Below are positions 12,001 to 23,789 of a DNA stretch of 64,000 bases, piece after piece (the stretch's first letter is position 1; every line of letters starts with the position of its first letter). The DNA is from Takakia lepidozioides. Its lineage: Eukaryota; Streptophyta; Takakiopsida; Takakiales; Takakiaceae. Made by a program: the position numbers and the translations under genes. The stretch covers positions 34,782,001-34,846,000 of the forward strand of contig CM060731.1 of the NCBI GenBank assembly GCA_030704615.1, written 5' to 3'. The notes under the pieces were generated by a model, which did no database searches, was not told where the DNA came from, and saw only the letters and a list, made by a program, of their open reading frames with translations.

Positions 12001-14286
12001 TTTACACCCCCTATTTCTGTATGGAGTGTAATATGTTACATGGTATATCTTGTTCGCACAGGAGGGGAAAGAATTGTTGTGAGACCGGTCTTTGTTCTTC
12101 TTTGACTTTGATTTGCATGTGCAGTACCTCAAGTTTGTACATGTTCAGCACAAACACATCTTCGAGCTGTTTCCGATTATATTTGGAGTCATTGTTGTGT
12201 GGGTATATGCTGCCATCCTCACTGTATCTGGTGCATATCATCATGCTAGTGCTTTGGGACAATTACATTGTCGAACTGACCGAGCTGGTCTTGTCTCTGC
12301 AGCTCCTTGGTATGCCCACGGTTGACCTCATTCCTGGTTATCAAGTTGTAGGATGCAGGGTAATGCTCAGATTATTCTGAGTGTGGTTTCCTGAAGTTTA
12401 TAACAGTTAGCAGGCTCTTAGCTGTTGGATTGGGGGGTACCTACATTTGATGCGTGGAAGCAGGCTCTTAGCTGTTGGATTTACTTTTCAGGGTTAGAGT
12501 ACCGTATCCTCTGCAGTGGGGGGCACCATCATTTGATGCTGGGAATGCCTTTAGTGTGATGGCTGGAGCATTTGCTGCACTTGTGGAGGTATCTTGATTA
12601 TTTGCCATATTTTCCCTTGTATTTTCTGTTTTCAGTCTGTGACTTGTTTTCTACAATGTGTGATATGGTGCGGGAGTGAAAGCTTGCCAGTGCTAGATAG
12701 GCTGTATTTGTAATGTTTGATTATTCAATGTGTTTTTTGGTAATGTATATTGCATGTGGTAATTTTCTTTGACCCCTGGACATTTCAGTCAACTGGAGGC
12801 TTCTATGCTGTTGCTCGACTTGCTGGAGCCACGCCTCCTCCACCACATGTCATTAGTCGTGGTATTGGGTGGCAGGTATATTGTTTTCTTCTGAACATTT
12901 TAAGAATGTGACAATCTTGGAAGTACTCCTTTGTGACAGTTTCACAAGTGCAAATTCTGATATATGTTGCACTTTTGCAGGGTATTGGAGTCCTGCTGAA
13001 TGGAGCATTTGGCACATTTACTGGCCCCACAGTAGCTCCGTATGTCTCAACATTTTTCTCCATTGCTGTGAGGATTGATTCTTGATGTTGTTCTTGAATG
13101 AAGCCCTTACTTCAATTTGTTTGTCTATCGTGTACAGGGAAAATGTTGGATTGATTGGACTGACTCGGGTTGGAAGTAGGCGAGTCATTCAAATTTCCTC
13201 GGCTTTCATGATATTCTTTGGACTTTTTGGTACGTACGGCATTGATTGAATTCTTGTTACCTTTCCAGAAGAGGTTAATTGTGTTGTTATTGTGGTCTAT
13301 TTTGCTATAAATTTGAACTTTGTATCAAATGTGTTAGAGATTGGGAATGGTTTCTTATATACACTGTTAAAATAACTATGTGCATGTTTATTTTTCAGGT
13401 AAATTTGGAGGAGTACTTGCATCCATCCCTCAACCAATTGTAGCTGCAATCCTGTGCATAACCTTTGGAGTCGTTGGTAGTATATCCATCCATGTGGTTC
13501 CTCCCTTTCATGATATGAGATTTGCTTAGGTTTGTGTATCAACTTATGTAAATGTATGATCCTGTACTGAATGGTTACAGGTTAGTGTCTTGTTTCTCTA
13601 TTCGTAGTTCCTGAAGTTTGTTATGTTGTGTGAACAGTGGGAACAGGAATATCACAGCTGCAATTTGCCAACATGAATCTGACTCGAAACATATTTATTG
13701 TTGGATTTTCTATCTTTCTGGGGCTCTCTGTGCCTCAATACTTCAGTGAATTCACTCTGCGTGCTGGCCATGGTCCTGTGGACACCAAAGCAGCATGGGT
13801 ATGTTGTTCTGTCTCAGAACTGTTATGATTTAAGGTTCTGGGGTTCATTTGCTTCTTGAAATTCTAGTGTTGATGTTGGGAATACTCAGTGTTGTCATTC
13901 TTTGGGTTATGTCATCACCCAGCTTCATGCTGTTGTCAGGTGTCTGTATTTGCTGGAAGTGAGGATAATTGTGTTTTGCACATTTTCTAGTTAGACCCTA
14001 GTTCTAACTAATGCTCTAGTTTCCTAGTTTTGCACATGGTCTCTAGTTCTAATTTTTCTTTTGCATGGAACAGTTCAACAATATCCTCAATGGCATATTT
14101 TCTGCCCCGGTGATAATTGGTCTAGTAGTAGCTGTGGTCTTGGACAACACCCTCCTCGCACATGTGACGAAAAAGGATAGGGGTATGCTTTGGACAAGGA
14201 AGTTTCATGCTTTCGGTGCAGATCCAAGGAACTTGGAGTTTTATCGCCTGCCCATGGGTCTCCACAAGTTTTTCCCACCAACATAA
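9068..14286 (+). CDS. Nucleobase-ascorbate transporter (NAT/NCS2 family), tandem copy 2, 14 exons
   Basis: This is a second NAT permease in the same orientation as copy 1, starting about 2.7 kb after it ends. Exons are 9068-9197, 10701-10801, 11111-11287, 11480-11580, 11698-11773, 11932-11991, 12125-12309, 12492-12588, 12789-12875, 12981-13039, 13138-13229, 13399-13476, 13638-13798 and 14074-14286. They join to 538 residues. All 14 exons equal those of copy 1 in length (130, 101, 177, 101, 76, 60, 185, 97, 87, 59, 92, 78, 161 and 213 nt). Introns differ in size and sequence. The QH pair (52-53), the GRHIFELFP-equivalent region and the signature ENVGLIGLTR (359-368) are all present. The N-terminal ~35 residues, rich in Val, Ala and Pro, are the most diverged part. 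The exon 1/2 codon is the usual Pro (WPEAIFLGFQH). No frameshift or premature stop was found, so both copies look functional. Confidence 0.93.
12409..12482 (+). repeat. 51-bp tandem duplication in intron 7 of NAT copy 2, with an exon-8-like fragment
   Basis: The string agcaggctcttagctgttgg begins near 12,409 and again near 12,460. Between the copies lies a segment (about 12,432-12,456) reading ggggggtacctacatttgatg. It resembles the start of exon 8 (ggggggcaccatcatttgatg). The intron therefore holds a small tandem duplication and possibly a copied scrap of the next exon. It has no effect on the deduced reading frame. Confidence 0.6.
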
Positions 14287-15284
14287 GTGGGATGTGTAAT
14301 GTGAACTAATTTTCCCTCATTAGATTGCATTGATTCTTGGTTCCTTTCTGATGATCACTCACGGATAAAGGCGCAGAGCAATCTTTCGGTTGGTTGTTGA
14401 TAATAGTTGAGGCAAAAAGGGGTGCACCCACCATTGAAGTGGACTAGTCACTTTTGGAATAGTAGAGGGGATGAAACCAGCTGTGTTACATGCTGGTATT
14501 GTCCTACTGGAGAAAAATAGAATATCTGAATATAGATCAGGTTGCTGGGTATTTTTGGTTTGACTACTGAAGTCTGATTGCTCTAGTTCAAACCTGATCT
14601 ATGGCCGGCCTTGTTATGGGCTTGGTTTTTGTACATCTGTAGGTAGTTTTTAATTGAGGTGCTCCACTATTTTCATTGTTGACTAAACTTGAATGTTCTC
14701 TATGGATGGTTGTTACCCTGTGTTGTATGTTGAAGTTGGGTTTGGGTTTAATGTTCTTGGGCCAGTGTTGTTTGTATAACCTGATGTTCGGTTAGGCTTA
14801 CATGATTATTTCACCTGTTACATGTTTTTCGTCTTTTGTCCCTCCATTTCAGACTATTTCCGACAGTTATGGGGCTGCTCCTCTGGTTGAGTGTGAAACG
14901 CAGCGAGATGAAGGGTTGAAGGGCTTGGGACAGGGAAGGGGGCGTCTGACGTTGGTGTTTGAAGGGATTGGTGAACTAAACTTGGGAAAGAAGGGTTCTA
15001 GCTCTAGACTGTGGTGGTTGTGGTATTCAAAACACATACACACTCATCGTTCCTCTTCCATCAGTTAATCGAATCAGATTGCAGTTGTCTATAGGGTTGT
15101 CTCCAGTTGAGTGTAATCGTTCAGCACCCTTCCTCCGAAATTGCTGAGAGCCCGGTCCCTCGCACAATCTATCAGTCTAGGAAACGCTGATGCTGCGTCT
15201 CCCAAAACAGATGCCAAATTAGGGAACTTCACGTCAGGCGGACATTGAAACCAGCCAATCTTTAAAACTGAACTGGAGACATTC
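14287..15284. other. 3' UTR of NAT copy 2 and spacer
   Basis: The first few hundred bases carry blocks shared with the 3' flank of NAT copy 1 and are probably 3' UTR. After that I see no gene. An 88-codon open frame at 14,802-15,068 has no family resemblance and unremarkable composition, and I treat it as chance. Confidence 0.45.
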
Positions 15285-15640
15285 TTGGTCCTCCATGACG
15301 ATAGAATCTTGCAGCTCTATCTCCATGTGTTCTAAATGAATCTTGCAGCCTGTCTGCAGCTCTATCTCCATGTGTTCTAAATGTATTGGGGAGGTTTAGG
15401 GTGGGCTCACACCGTCTGCGGAAACAGACTAATAGCTGGGACACACTCAATTTGAGGACCGGCCGTTGCCCGCTTCGCAGTGGGGAAAACATGGAAATGG
15501 AAAGTGAAGAACATTTCTTCCTTCTAATGTCATTTCTACTATGACATCCGTGGAAGATCCTTTTGTCTTTTCCGTGATACCCAATCTCTCATGGAGGTCT
15601 TCCATTACGAGGATCAGAAATGCTGAGCCGTATGTCTACT
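15285..15640 (+). mobile_element. Decayed LINE-like ORF2 C-terminal tail, copy 1
   Basis: Read on the plus strand with frame interruptions, this segment encodes a pattern like the C-terminal region of non-LTR retrotransposon ORF2 proteins: a Gly-Arg-Phe-Arg-Val-Gly-Ser-His stretch, then an Arg-rich part, then a Glu-Glu-His-Phe-Phe block. The same pattern is clearer in the second copy about 0.5 kb downstream. Inside this copy the 28-bp segment at about 15,310-15,337 is repeated at about 15,355-15,382. Stops and indels show it is dead. I see no reverse transcriptase core, endonuclease or poly(A) tail. Confidence 0.45.
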
Positions 15641-15769
15641 ATCTAATCTCCCTTGACCAATAGTCGGTGTTCGGCTGCTCGTGGAGGGCCTCTTATGGAA
15701 CTATATGTCAGGAGAACTTGGAACCTACCCAATCTCACGACAAAGCTCCATTTCTATCGATAGACATTC

Positions 15770-16110
15770 ATGGTTCTTCGTTATGATAGAATGTTGAGGC
15801 CCATTTACCTTTCGGCATCTTTATCTTCTTCCCTCCTGAGGGCATTGGGGCGTTTCAGGGTGGGCTCCCACAACCTACGGATAGAGACTCGCAGATGGGA
15901 AAACCTGCAACGGGAAGGACCGCCTATGTTCAGCTTGCACAGAGCCTGTGCGAGCTGGACCGGGAAATTTGATACTGAAGAACACTTCTTCTATTGCCCT
16001 CTATACCGTCCACTGTCTATTCCGTGGGACCCAATCTCTCACTGAAGTTTCCCACTATGAGGATCAGAAATGGTTGGCAGCGTACCTGCACGAGGCCTTC
16101 ACTCGAGCAA
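15770..16110 (+). mobile_element. Decayed LINE-like ORF2 C-terminal tail, copy 2
   Basis: An open stretch (15,770-16,045) encodes ALGRFRVGSHNLRIETRRWE, then a Cys-containing part, then DTEEHFFYCPLY. This order resembles the C-terminal region of plant LINE ORF2 polyproteins (FRxGSHxLxIExGRW, then a Cys/His cluster ending in ExHFxxxCPLY). The match continues past the stop, where a YEDQKWLAAYLHEAF-like segment appears in another frame near 16,050-16,110. Copy 1 has diverged versions of the same blocks in the same order. The family call is from memory of the pattern and is moderate. The rest of the element is missing. Confidence 0.5.
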
Positions 16111-17535
16111 TAGTTTTTATTTTTGGCTCTGGGGTTTTTGGTTTCCTCTCTCATGTTTTCTTCCATTTTGTCACATAAGCTCTATGAGCTTTCCGCGGAC
16201 GTTATAATGCACCATTTCATTTCATGTCTTGTCCATGAACTCGATGAGGTTTCCGCCTACGTTTCAAACAACCATTTCGTTTCTTTCATTCTTCTCGATG
16301 GAGAGTAGCCAAGGTCCATGGGAGTAATGCTGGGCCAGGATCTTTGCATTTGAATGATGACATCTGTGGTCGTGCATGCAAACGCCTTCGGTTATAATAT
16401 CCCGGAATAACCTGAACGACCTGTTAGTTTAGAAACTGGCAGCTATCAACCATTCGCTGAATCTCTCGCCACCGGGCCCTCTGAGTAAAGCAATCATATT
16501 CTGAAGTTGCGCACTGCTGGATTTTACTTGTTATTATCTCTTGGTATCCTTGTTTATGTACATACAGTTCTAAGAAACTCTGAAAGATTAGTCATAGTGG
16601 GCTCCATTTGTGAGACATCTTCATGCTTGTACAGCACATAGCATTAACACCATGCCTGTAAAACAAAACTTTCTTTTTCGGGCTCCATCTTGATCACATT
16701 CTTGCTGCAATCTTTCTCTCAGACATTGGTATGTGGCTGTGGTAAGTATAGCAAACCCATGTATTGATATAAATAGCAATGTCTAGGTGCACCAGTTTGA
16801 AACTAACAAGTGTGTTGTCGAGTGTCAGGGAAGAAGACTTGCAAGGGAGGATGAAGCGGCAAGGTTGAGCCCAGTTCCTGAGAAACTGATTTTCAATACA
16901 GGAAAATGTGTGTGGCAAATGAAGGTTATGCATGAAGAAATCTCGTCATTCATGACAGCACAAGGTGGTTGGCAAAACTTAAATGGAGGGGGGGGAGGCT
17001 TATTAGTCATAGATTCCATGCAGGACAGAGCGATGATGCGTAGCACTCATGGGTATGAGCAATGCTATCATGCGTTTCCTCCACAGCCATCATGACTGTC
17101 TTTGCTCAGGTGTGGAGTCTTCTCTCCCTTGCTGCTCTCTGAGCAAAATGCAGAGACATGAAAGGTGGCTTTAGAAGCACCTGGGCTGCACCCTCTGTTG
17201 TACCTCCTTGCTTCATTTCTTATCCCACATATATGATCGATGAGTGTACAAATTGGTGGGTTTTTTCTGGAGATCTGCTCCCAAATTTTGTCAGCAGGGT
17301 GCAGGGGGTAGGTGGTGACATGATCATTGAACTGCCACTCTCTGTTAATTGTACCATTGGACATGAGTTTATAGAAGGGGTTCAGGGTTTTTGAAAGTCA
17401 ACTGAGGCAACAATTAATGAGCCTCGGGACGTGAGAGAGAGCGACGCTTGGACTCTCGCATTTACACAAGTTGCACTCTCAAGGAACTGGGTGTAGCAGG
17501 CAAGCCCTGTGGGGATCTTGGACCCAAAATTTTGA
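16111..17535. other. Spacer without recognisable genes
   Basis: Open frames of up to ~100 codons occur on both strands, for example 16,787-17,095, but none resembles a known family and they overlap each other. I see no repeats above background here. Confidence 0.4.
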
Positions 17536-18075
17536 AAAAGAACATGGGTTGTCAGTTTGCTTCTTTTGTTGGACAAAGACAAAGCACTTAGAGTAAAATA
17601 TTGATGGAAGTTGGGACGTTGGTACACTTGGATGCGGAAATTGGAAGAAGACCATGGTTTGTTTGTTTGCTCCATTTGCAGTTTTCGTTAGACATGAACA
17701 GTAAAAACGGTTGTTTGGACACAAATATTGAAAGATAACCATGTTTTGTTTGTTCGCCTGTTTGCAGTTTTTGCGTTTTGTTTGACAAAGATGGAGAGTA
17801 AAATTTCAATGGGGGTTCAGAACTTTGGACGCAGAAAATGGAAGAAGAACATGGTTTGTTTGTTTGTTGGTTAGTTCGTTTTGCACTTTGGAAGAAGATG
17901 GAGTGTAAAATTTCAATGGGAATCAGAAGTTTGGACGCAACAATTGGAAGAAAAACAGGGTTTGTTTGTTTGTCCGTTTGCAATTTTTGTTTGACAAAAA
18001 AGAGTAAGAACACTATGGGGTTCTGAGTTTAGGGTTTATGGCTAAAATTGGAAGAAGAACATGGTTTTAAAAAAT
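17536..18075. repeat. Degenerate tandem repeat, ~105-bp period, about five units
   Basis: The phrase aagaacatggtttgtttgtt or a close variant recurs at about 17,536, 17,648, 17,736, 17,844, 17,950 and 18,054, so the spacing is 88-112 bp. Each unit continues with a gacaaag-like block, an agagtaaaatttcaatgg-like block and an aaattggaag-like end. The minus strand is open through 17,588-18,013 only because the units are similar and rich in T/G. No coding role is likely. Confidence 0.8.
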
Positions 18076-18647
18076 AATAATAATATGTAATAATTGTTTG
18101 ACAAAACAGACTAGAAATCCATCGTGAGACCGACGAGAATGAATGAATGAACGAATGATCTGGACAAAACTAGAGAAGTACGGTGGGAGTTGCTAAGTAC
18201 AGGCATTGCATTAAATGAGGGAAATATCTAGAATATGTGAGACAGAGATTTGCTGCAAAATTCTAGTGTTTTACCGACATTACCGGCTATTCCCGGTGGC
18301 CGGTAGAACGGTAGGGCTCCTGGATAGAGGTCACGTGATGGCCGACAATCTAGCAAAGCTACGCTACCCCCTACGACCTATGCCGCGACCGTATCTAGCG
18401 CTGAATACGGTGTACAGCACCAATACAAAGCAAGGGAATTGCCTTAAGTCATATCCTTTATTATTATTATTCTTTGCTTAGATTGCTTCATCTAGGGGAA
18501 CTGGTGTGCAGGCTGTTTCCCAGTGGGGTTTGTCATCCATCCTTTTATCATCCAGAATATGATGTTTGCATTGTTTGGTACACTGGGTTGTGAGAAGGAT
18601 AACATCGGGGAGAAGAAATAAAAGAAAGTGAGAGAGAGATGCGGATA

Positions 18648-18905
18648 CCTTGTTTTTCTTCCCATTCCGAACACCATGTTTCGCATTTTTCACTTTAGAC
18701 CTTGTTTTTTTCACCATTCCGAAGACCATGTTTCGCATTTCCACTTTAGATCTTGTTCTTTTCTCTCGTTCCGATGACCATGTTTCACATTTCCAGATTA
18801 GATGTTTTTTTTTCCCATTCCAAAGCCGATGTTTGGCATTTTCATTTTAGGTGTTCTTTTTCCGGGTTCTAAAGATGATGTTTGGAATATGCATTTTACA
18901 TGTGA
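18648..18905. repeat. Tandem repeat, ~54-bp period, about five units
   Basis: Units contain ttgtttttct, then attccgaacaccatgtttcg, then cattttcactttag, with increasing divergence from left to right. Each carries the core ccatgtttcgcat or a variant. The units form a short open frame on each strand, but composition and repetition argue for a minisatellite. Confidence 0.75.
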
Positions 18906-21631
18906 TATGTTGGGCACATGCAAGATGATGAAGGCGTATTAATGTATCACACAAAACAATCTTAGTTTGAACTAGTCAAAGTGTGCCATATATGTCAGGC
19001 ATGTGCTCTACACAAACACACACATCCCAAATAGGAGAGGGACAAAGGCTGGCAGGACAGGCTCATGAGCAGGCTTCCTTAATGCCCTGCGCTTTTTCCA
19101 AGTCTCTCTCTGACTGGCCTTGTTGCCCTCTTCCAGATGTGTAAGTCAGAGATGGTAAAATCTGGGAAGCTGTCACTCCTGTTCACAAGCTTCTACATAT
19201 TGCTCAAGGCCTGGGGTTTCCGTCAACTGGATCCATGGTTGTTGGGTTCCATGGCATTCCTCCCGGTCCTAGCCTTGCTAACTAATGTGCCCCCATCTTC
19301 GAGCTCACGGCCGGGTTCCCAACTTTGTAGCGGTCGCTAATTAAAATGCCACACTAGGAGCCCGTCTTGGGGACCACCTAATAAGTTTCTCCATAATTTT
19401 GGAACTCATGGCTGGGCCCGGGCCGAACCATAATAGAGTCCATTTCTTGCTGGGTGTTTATAAAAAGCTTGGTTTGAAACCCATAAAGCCAACATTCTAG
19501 TGGTTTATCATAACACCCACATTCATGGGTGTTATGAAACTCTCGATGGATCCAACTTTCAGCTGGCATCCCAACATTTTCAAGAACCCTAATGAGGCAG
19601 AAAAGACAGGGAAAAGACGCCAGGCAGATTGGGCACTCGTGATGCAAGAATGAGGCCCTAGTGAAAGAGGCTTGCAGAAAATCAATCCTACGCAAATTGT
19701 TGATTGCAAAGGCAGGACTTATAACGGCCTCCACCTACTTACCGTTATGCCTGCATTTGAGTGGTAACAGATTAAAGACGGAGAGGTAAGAGGGATGAAC
19801 ACCACACAAACACACACGCACCATCTTCTTAGTTACAAGCACTGTACTGCGAAAGTTAAATGGGAGTCAAAGATGGCAGGGGAGGTGGGGAGAAGACTTC
19901 TCTGGCAGCTGCATGGAAGCAAATCTCCCACATGACTTGGGGCAGATTTTACCATGATTAATGATTACAACACTATAATGACCTTGCGAAGCTCTGTTTA
20001 TATTAGGGACTGTCACAATACAAATACACAAGGTCCAGTTCCAAGTGGTGACAGCTCAAATAGGCCAAAATGGGTTCATATATGTTCCCTGGTCAATGCA
20101 GCGTTTAATGTACGATGCTAATAAAAGGTCTTAGCAACCTTTATGGGCCCTGGCTTGTGGGAAATTATTGTCCATGGTTCAATCAACCTTGCAATTCCAT
20201 TGGAGGGTCACACCTTAGTGGTGTGCGCAGCAGAGGAAGGGATTCTCTCATTGAAGCAATGGTCTAAATGCACTTGAGGAGTCATGCCATATGATATTCG
20301 TCGGTTGCAAGCCTTTTTCAATATCATAAGACAAAGCAGCACAGCATAAACAAAAGTGTTTATAAACTGTATAAAGGGATATAGGCTTACAGTTATGAAC
20401 AGTTGATGAAAGTTGTGCGCTTATGTTGGATCGCTGTCAACGCACACAAATCTAGAAACATCACCTTGCATTGCGCTTGCCCCCAATCATAACATGTCGA
20501 GAATATGTTCCTAAACCGTTCCAGAGTTGTTAGAACACTATCTTCCCTCCCACCTAAAAGAAGGCGGATGAAGAATTTCAAAATAGTGGATGCAGAGATC
20601 CTAAAACAGGAAGAATAACAAGAGGATGAGATAAAGAGTAGATAACGGCTTAGGGCAAACAAGCAGTCGGAGAACAGGTCAGAAATACCGTTAGTGGCAG
20701 TGGCGCTGCAACCTTTTTTGGACATCCACCAGTCCCAGCCAACGGGGTTGTCTCTCTCACATTCGCCCACCATGGACGTTAACTAAGAAACAGAGCTGCG
20801 AGAGTCAGAGAGGGTGCCAGCCTCAGCAGCTAGAGCAAGCTATGGGAAGGTCACGCTTGGCGTTATGACGCACCCCCTGCCTTACGTCATAGCTGCTGCT
20901 GTGGCGGCGCCCCTCCGCAGCTAATTAAGGCTTCTGACAAGACCAGAGTCTGTGAGGCCTTGCCCCCACTCTTCGTCAACCGCCAACTTCTGCTACTATC
21001 CATGGCCTATATCTTCTTTCTGGCCTCTGGGATGCAGACATACAGCTTGTAATAGTCTGTCCCGAAAACATAGAGAGATAATGCAATCTGCGAGGCCACC
21101 TTGCTCGCACTCCCTCCCACACACTTGCCCACTTTGTTGGGCTCCTGTAAGGGATTTCACACAGATTCCGACTTCTGGATTTGGTAGAGACAAGGAACAG
21201 AGAACAACGAAACAATAAACATGCCGATAGAATCATCGCATTCGACACAGCAACTCAAGACATGACGCAATTGAACCATGCATGAATAAGTGAGCACTGC
21301 CATTATACAGCGTTTCGCAAAGCTTTTGTACAGATCAGATGTGACGATCTACAATAAATCACATGAATCGTAGTTAATCCTTCAGTTGTTAAGATTTTTG
21401 TTACGTTAGGGGTTGCCAACGTTATCACACCTGCTTCTTCTGCACGACATGGAGAATTTTTTGCTCAGAGTCATACTTGATCCTAGAGCGTTCTCTTGGT
21501 GGCTGTTTGACTCTAACTGAATCTACGGCCTCCTACTTTCTTCTCGGTTCTTTTCAGTGCTTGGCTAGTGATGGGGTTAGAGAGTTTCAAAATGTGCACC
21601 GGCCTGGCCACAGAGGTCCATCTGCTGTGTG
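18906..21631. other. Gene-poor spacer downstream of the cyclin gene
   Basis: No family is recognisable. The longest open frames are on the minus strand: 118 codons at 19,378-19,734 and 126 codons at 20,393-20,773. The second starts at a good ATG and is fairly hydrophobic and Cys-rich in the middle, but has no motif I know. The part nearest 21,631 is presumably 3' UTR of the cyclin gene. Confidence 0.4.
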
Positions 21632-23789
21632 CTATAGGGCAGTAAGGCCGCAAGGTGTGCTACAAAACTCATCTAGCTTTCGCCGCTTTAGTGCTGTTGC
21701 TGTGGCCAACCGAACAGCTGGGCTTGCCTCTCCAGAACCTATAGTACTATCACTGGCACAGCTACTTTGAGATGCTGCCTCCAGTACTCCATTAGGGCTC
21801 AGAGCTCCCAACGCGCAACAGAAATTCTTCCGCTTCCCCGGCACTCGCTGGCAATAAGGATCCACCAGTAACTGTTGCATATTAAGAAAACATTTTTTCA
21901 CTGCTTCCTGCACAGAATTGTCCCCACGGAAGTATGAGATACACAACAAAAAAATTTAACCATCCATCAGATGCATCTGATATCATTTCCCAAGGGGGAA
22001 CGAGGACGAAGGAACTTCAGAAGATTTCGTCAGCTGCATTTCAAGACTAAAAGCCGGTTTGTGGTAAAGAGGAGGCTGTTTCGATGATTTCACAAGGAAG
22101 ATCCTATCCGACCCTAGGCAGCAGCTCACCTCCTCGACAGAGAGATCAGAGAACACTCGCTGAAGGTCAGCAGCTTGCAAGGGCGTCGCTTCTTCAAGGG
22201 AACAGATAATGGCGGCAGCAGCAATTGCTGACGGCCGGTAGACAAGAAACGCGGTTTCTGGATCAAACAATCCCTACCTGATTTCAGAAAAATACCTTAA
22301 CCACCTATGCGAAAGCGTACTTCCTCCAATACATTGGTGAAAAACGCAACGTAAACCAGAAGCGTACGCCGTACAAGTACAACGACAGGCAAATCAGAAT
22401 CGCATTTTCCCATAGACCAGATCATAGAGATCTCACCTTTAACAGTTCCCAGAATTAGCTCACTGACACGTTGCAGAAGGGCCCGGAGCAGCAAGTTACT
22501 GATGCCGAGCTTATGGAAGTAGTAATCGATGTAGGAGAATGGCGTAACCGAGCTCATACGCCACTCCAATGTGGACAATACAAGAAGCTCCATTCTTTGG
22601 ATCGTGTGAGCCTCAAATGCGTGCTGGACCTCCTCAACCTGGTGCACATCGATTCAGACAAGGTCAGGCCAAGTAAAGGCACGTGAAACCACCTACGAAT
22701 CACAGAGCACATTAAACAAGGAGGAACCTTTCAAGATGAGGGGGAGAAACTTCAAGACGAGACATTACCTGCAAGTCCAGCAGAATCGGTACTTCCGTCT
22801 CCTCCATTTTGGCAGCCAGAGATATGCAGGCAACTGTCAAGAGTTGAAGCATCCAAGCCTTCCCTTGCTGGATAACAGATACGTTCTGGCTGTTAGTTCC
22901 AGAAGATATTCCACTATTCCTACCGTATTACGTCCTGGTGGACTGAAAGACTCTTAAGAGATTAGAAAGCTTTGCCCTAACCAATCCTATCCTCAACAGA
23001 AAGAGCTGATCAAGCACGAGCAACCAAAGCAACTCATACCGGCAAATGGTGGCGGGACATGAACCGATCCATGTAATTTACAGAGAGCGCGACAGTCAGT
23101 GGACCGAAATTGTAATAAGCTTGAACCTGCCATCAACAGACCATCCTATCTGAAAATCTGATTCTTGCACAGCTTATCGTGTCAACGAAACATTCTGCTT
23201 GGTTGGCCTACGATACTAAGAAATCTCCCTTTAGACATACTTCAAACGACCTAAGTTTGGGAGGATTGAAGCAGAAGCTCAAAAAGAGAACGGACTGTTC
23301 ACATGACACATTGATCAGCGAACAACGCGCTCAGCTCACATTCATCTAATCTTTACAGCTAATCGGGGATGAGAATACACTCCGGTGTGTGGACAAACAC
23401 GACAATGAAGCTCCAAAGAAAATCAACACGGCTGAGCAATCGTCTGGCAATTGATTTCCGGCTCAGCGAAGTACGGGAAAGTTCCCCAGGGCCATGTAAG
23501 GAGAGGAGACCTTCAGCATCCAGCGGATAGCGTTCTGACGAGCTCCAGCATTAAGGCTTTTGGCATGATATCTTTCCAAGTAGTCTTCTTCAGGCATATA
23601 TCGTGCCTCTTTCTGCAGGAGAGTTGATATGGCCTCCTCATCGTCGACAGAAAAATCGAGGAGAACATCAGGACGAAAATCCTCCGCGGCTTCGACCTCA
23701 CTGTATTTGCTATTATCTTCCTCCCATGCACTCCCGCTCACATCTTCGGCACAATAGAGACTCGCAGTGCAGTCAATGCTGGGTGCCAT
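21632..23789 (-). CDS. D-type cyclin (CYCD), six exons
   Basis: This is a G1/S regulatory cyclin expected to bind a CDK and steer it to retinoblastoma-related protein. Exons on the minus strand are 23789-23511, 23126-23040, 22867-22769, 22638-22437, 22257-22094 and 21907-21632, joining in phase to 368 residues, a normal CYCD length. The LxCxE retinoblastoma-binding motif is LYCAE at residues 11-15. Cyclin box landmarks are AIRWMLK (ends at 93), VNYMDRF (109-115), SLAAKMEE (138-145), then LSTLEWRM and TPFSYIDY. The C-terminal cyclin fold shows YRPSAIAAAA and a TPLQAADL helix. The tail contains the plant CYCD-like LSPNGVL and KRRKL. I chose the ATG at 23,789 because the LxCxE normally lies within the first ~25 residues. 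The exon 5 acceptor was chosen as the only nearby AG that keeps phase and leads into FLVYRPS. The exon 5/6 junction is less certain. Subclass cannot be assigned. Confidence 0.9.

Noticed and set aside
17588-18013. 141-codon minus-strand frame
   Set aside because: It coincides exactly with the ~105-bp tandem repeat. Repeated NKPCSSS-like segments come from the repeat unit.
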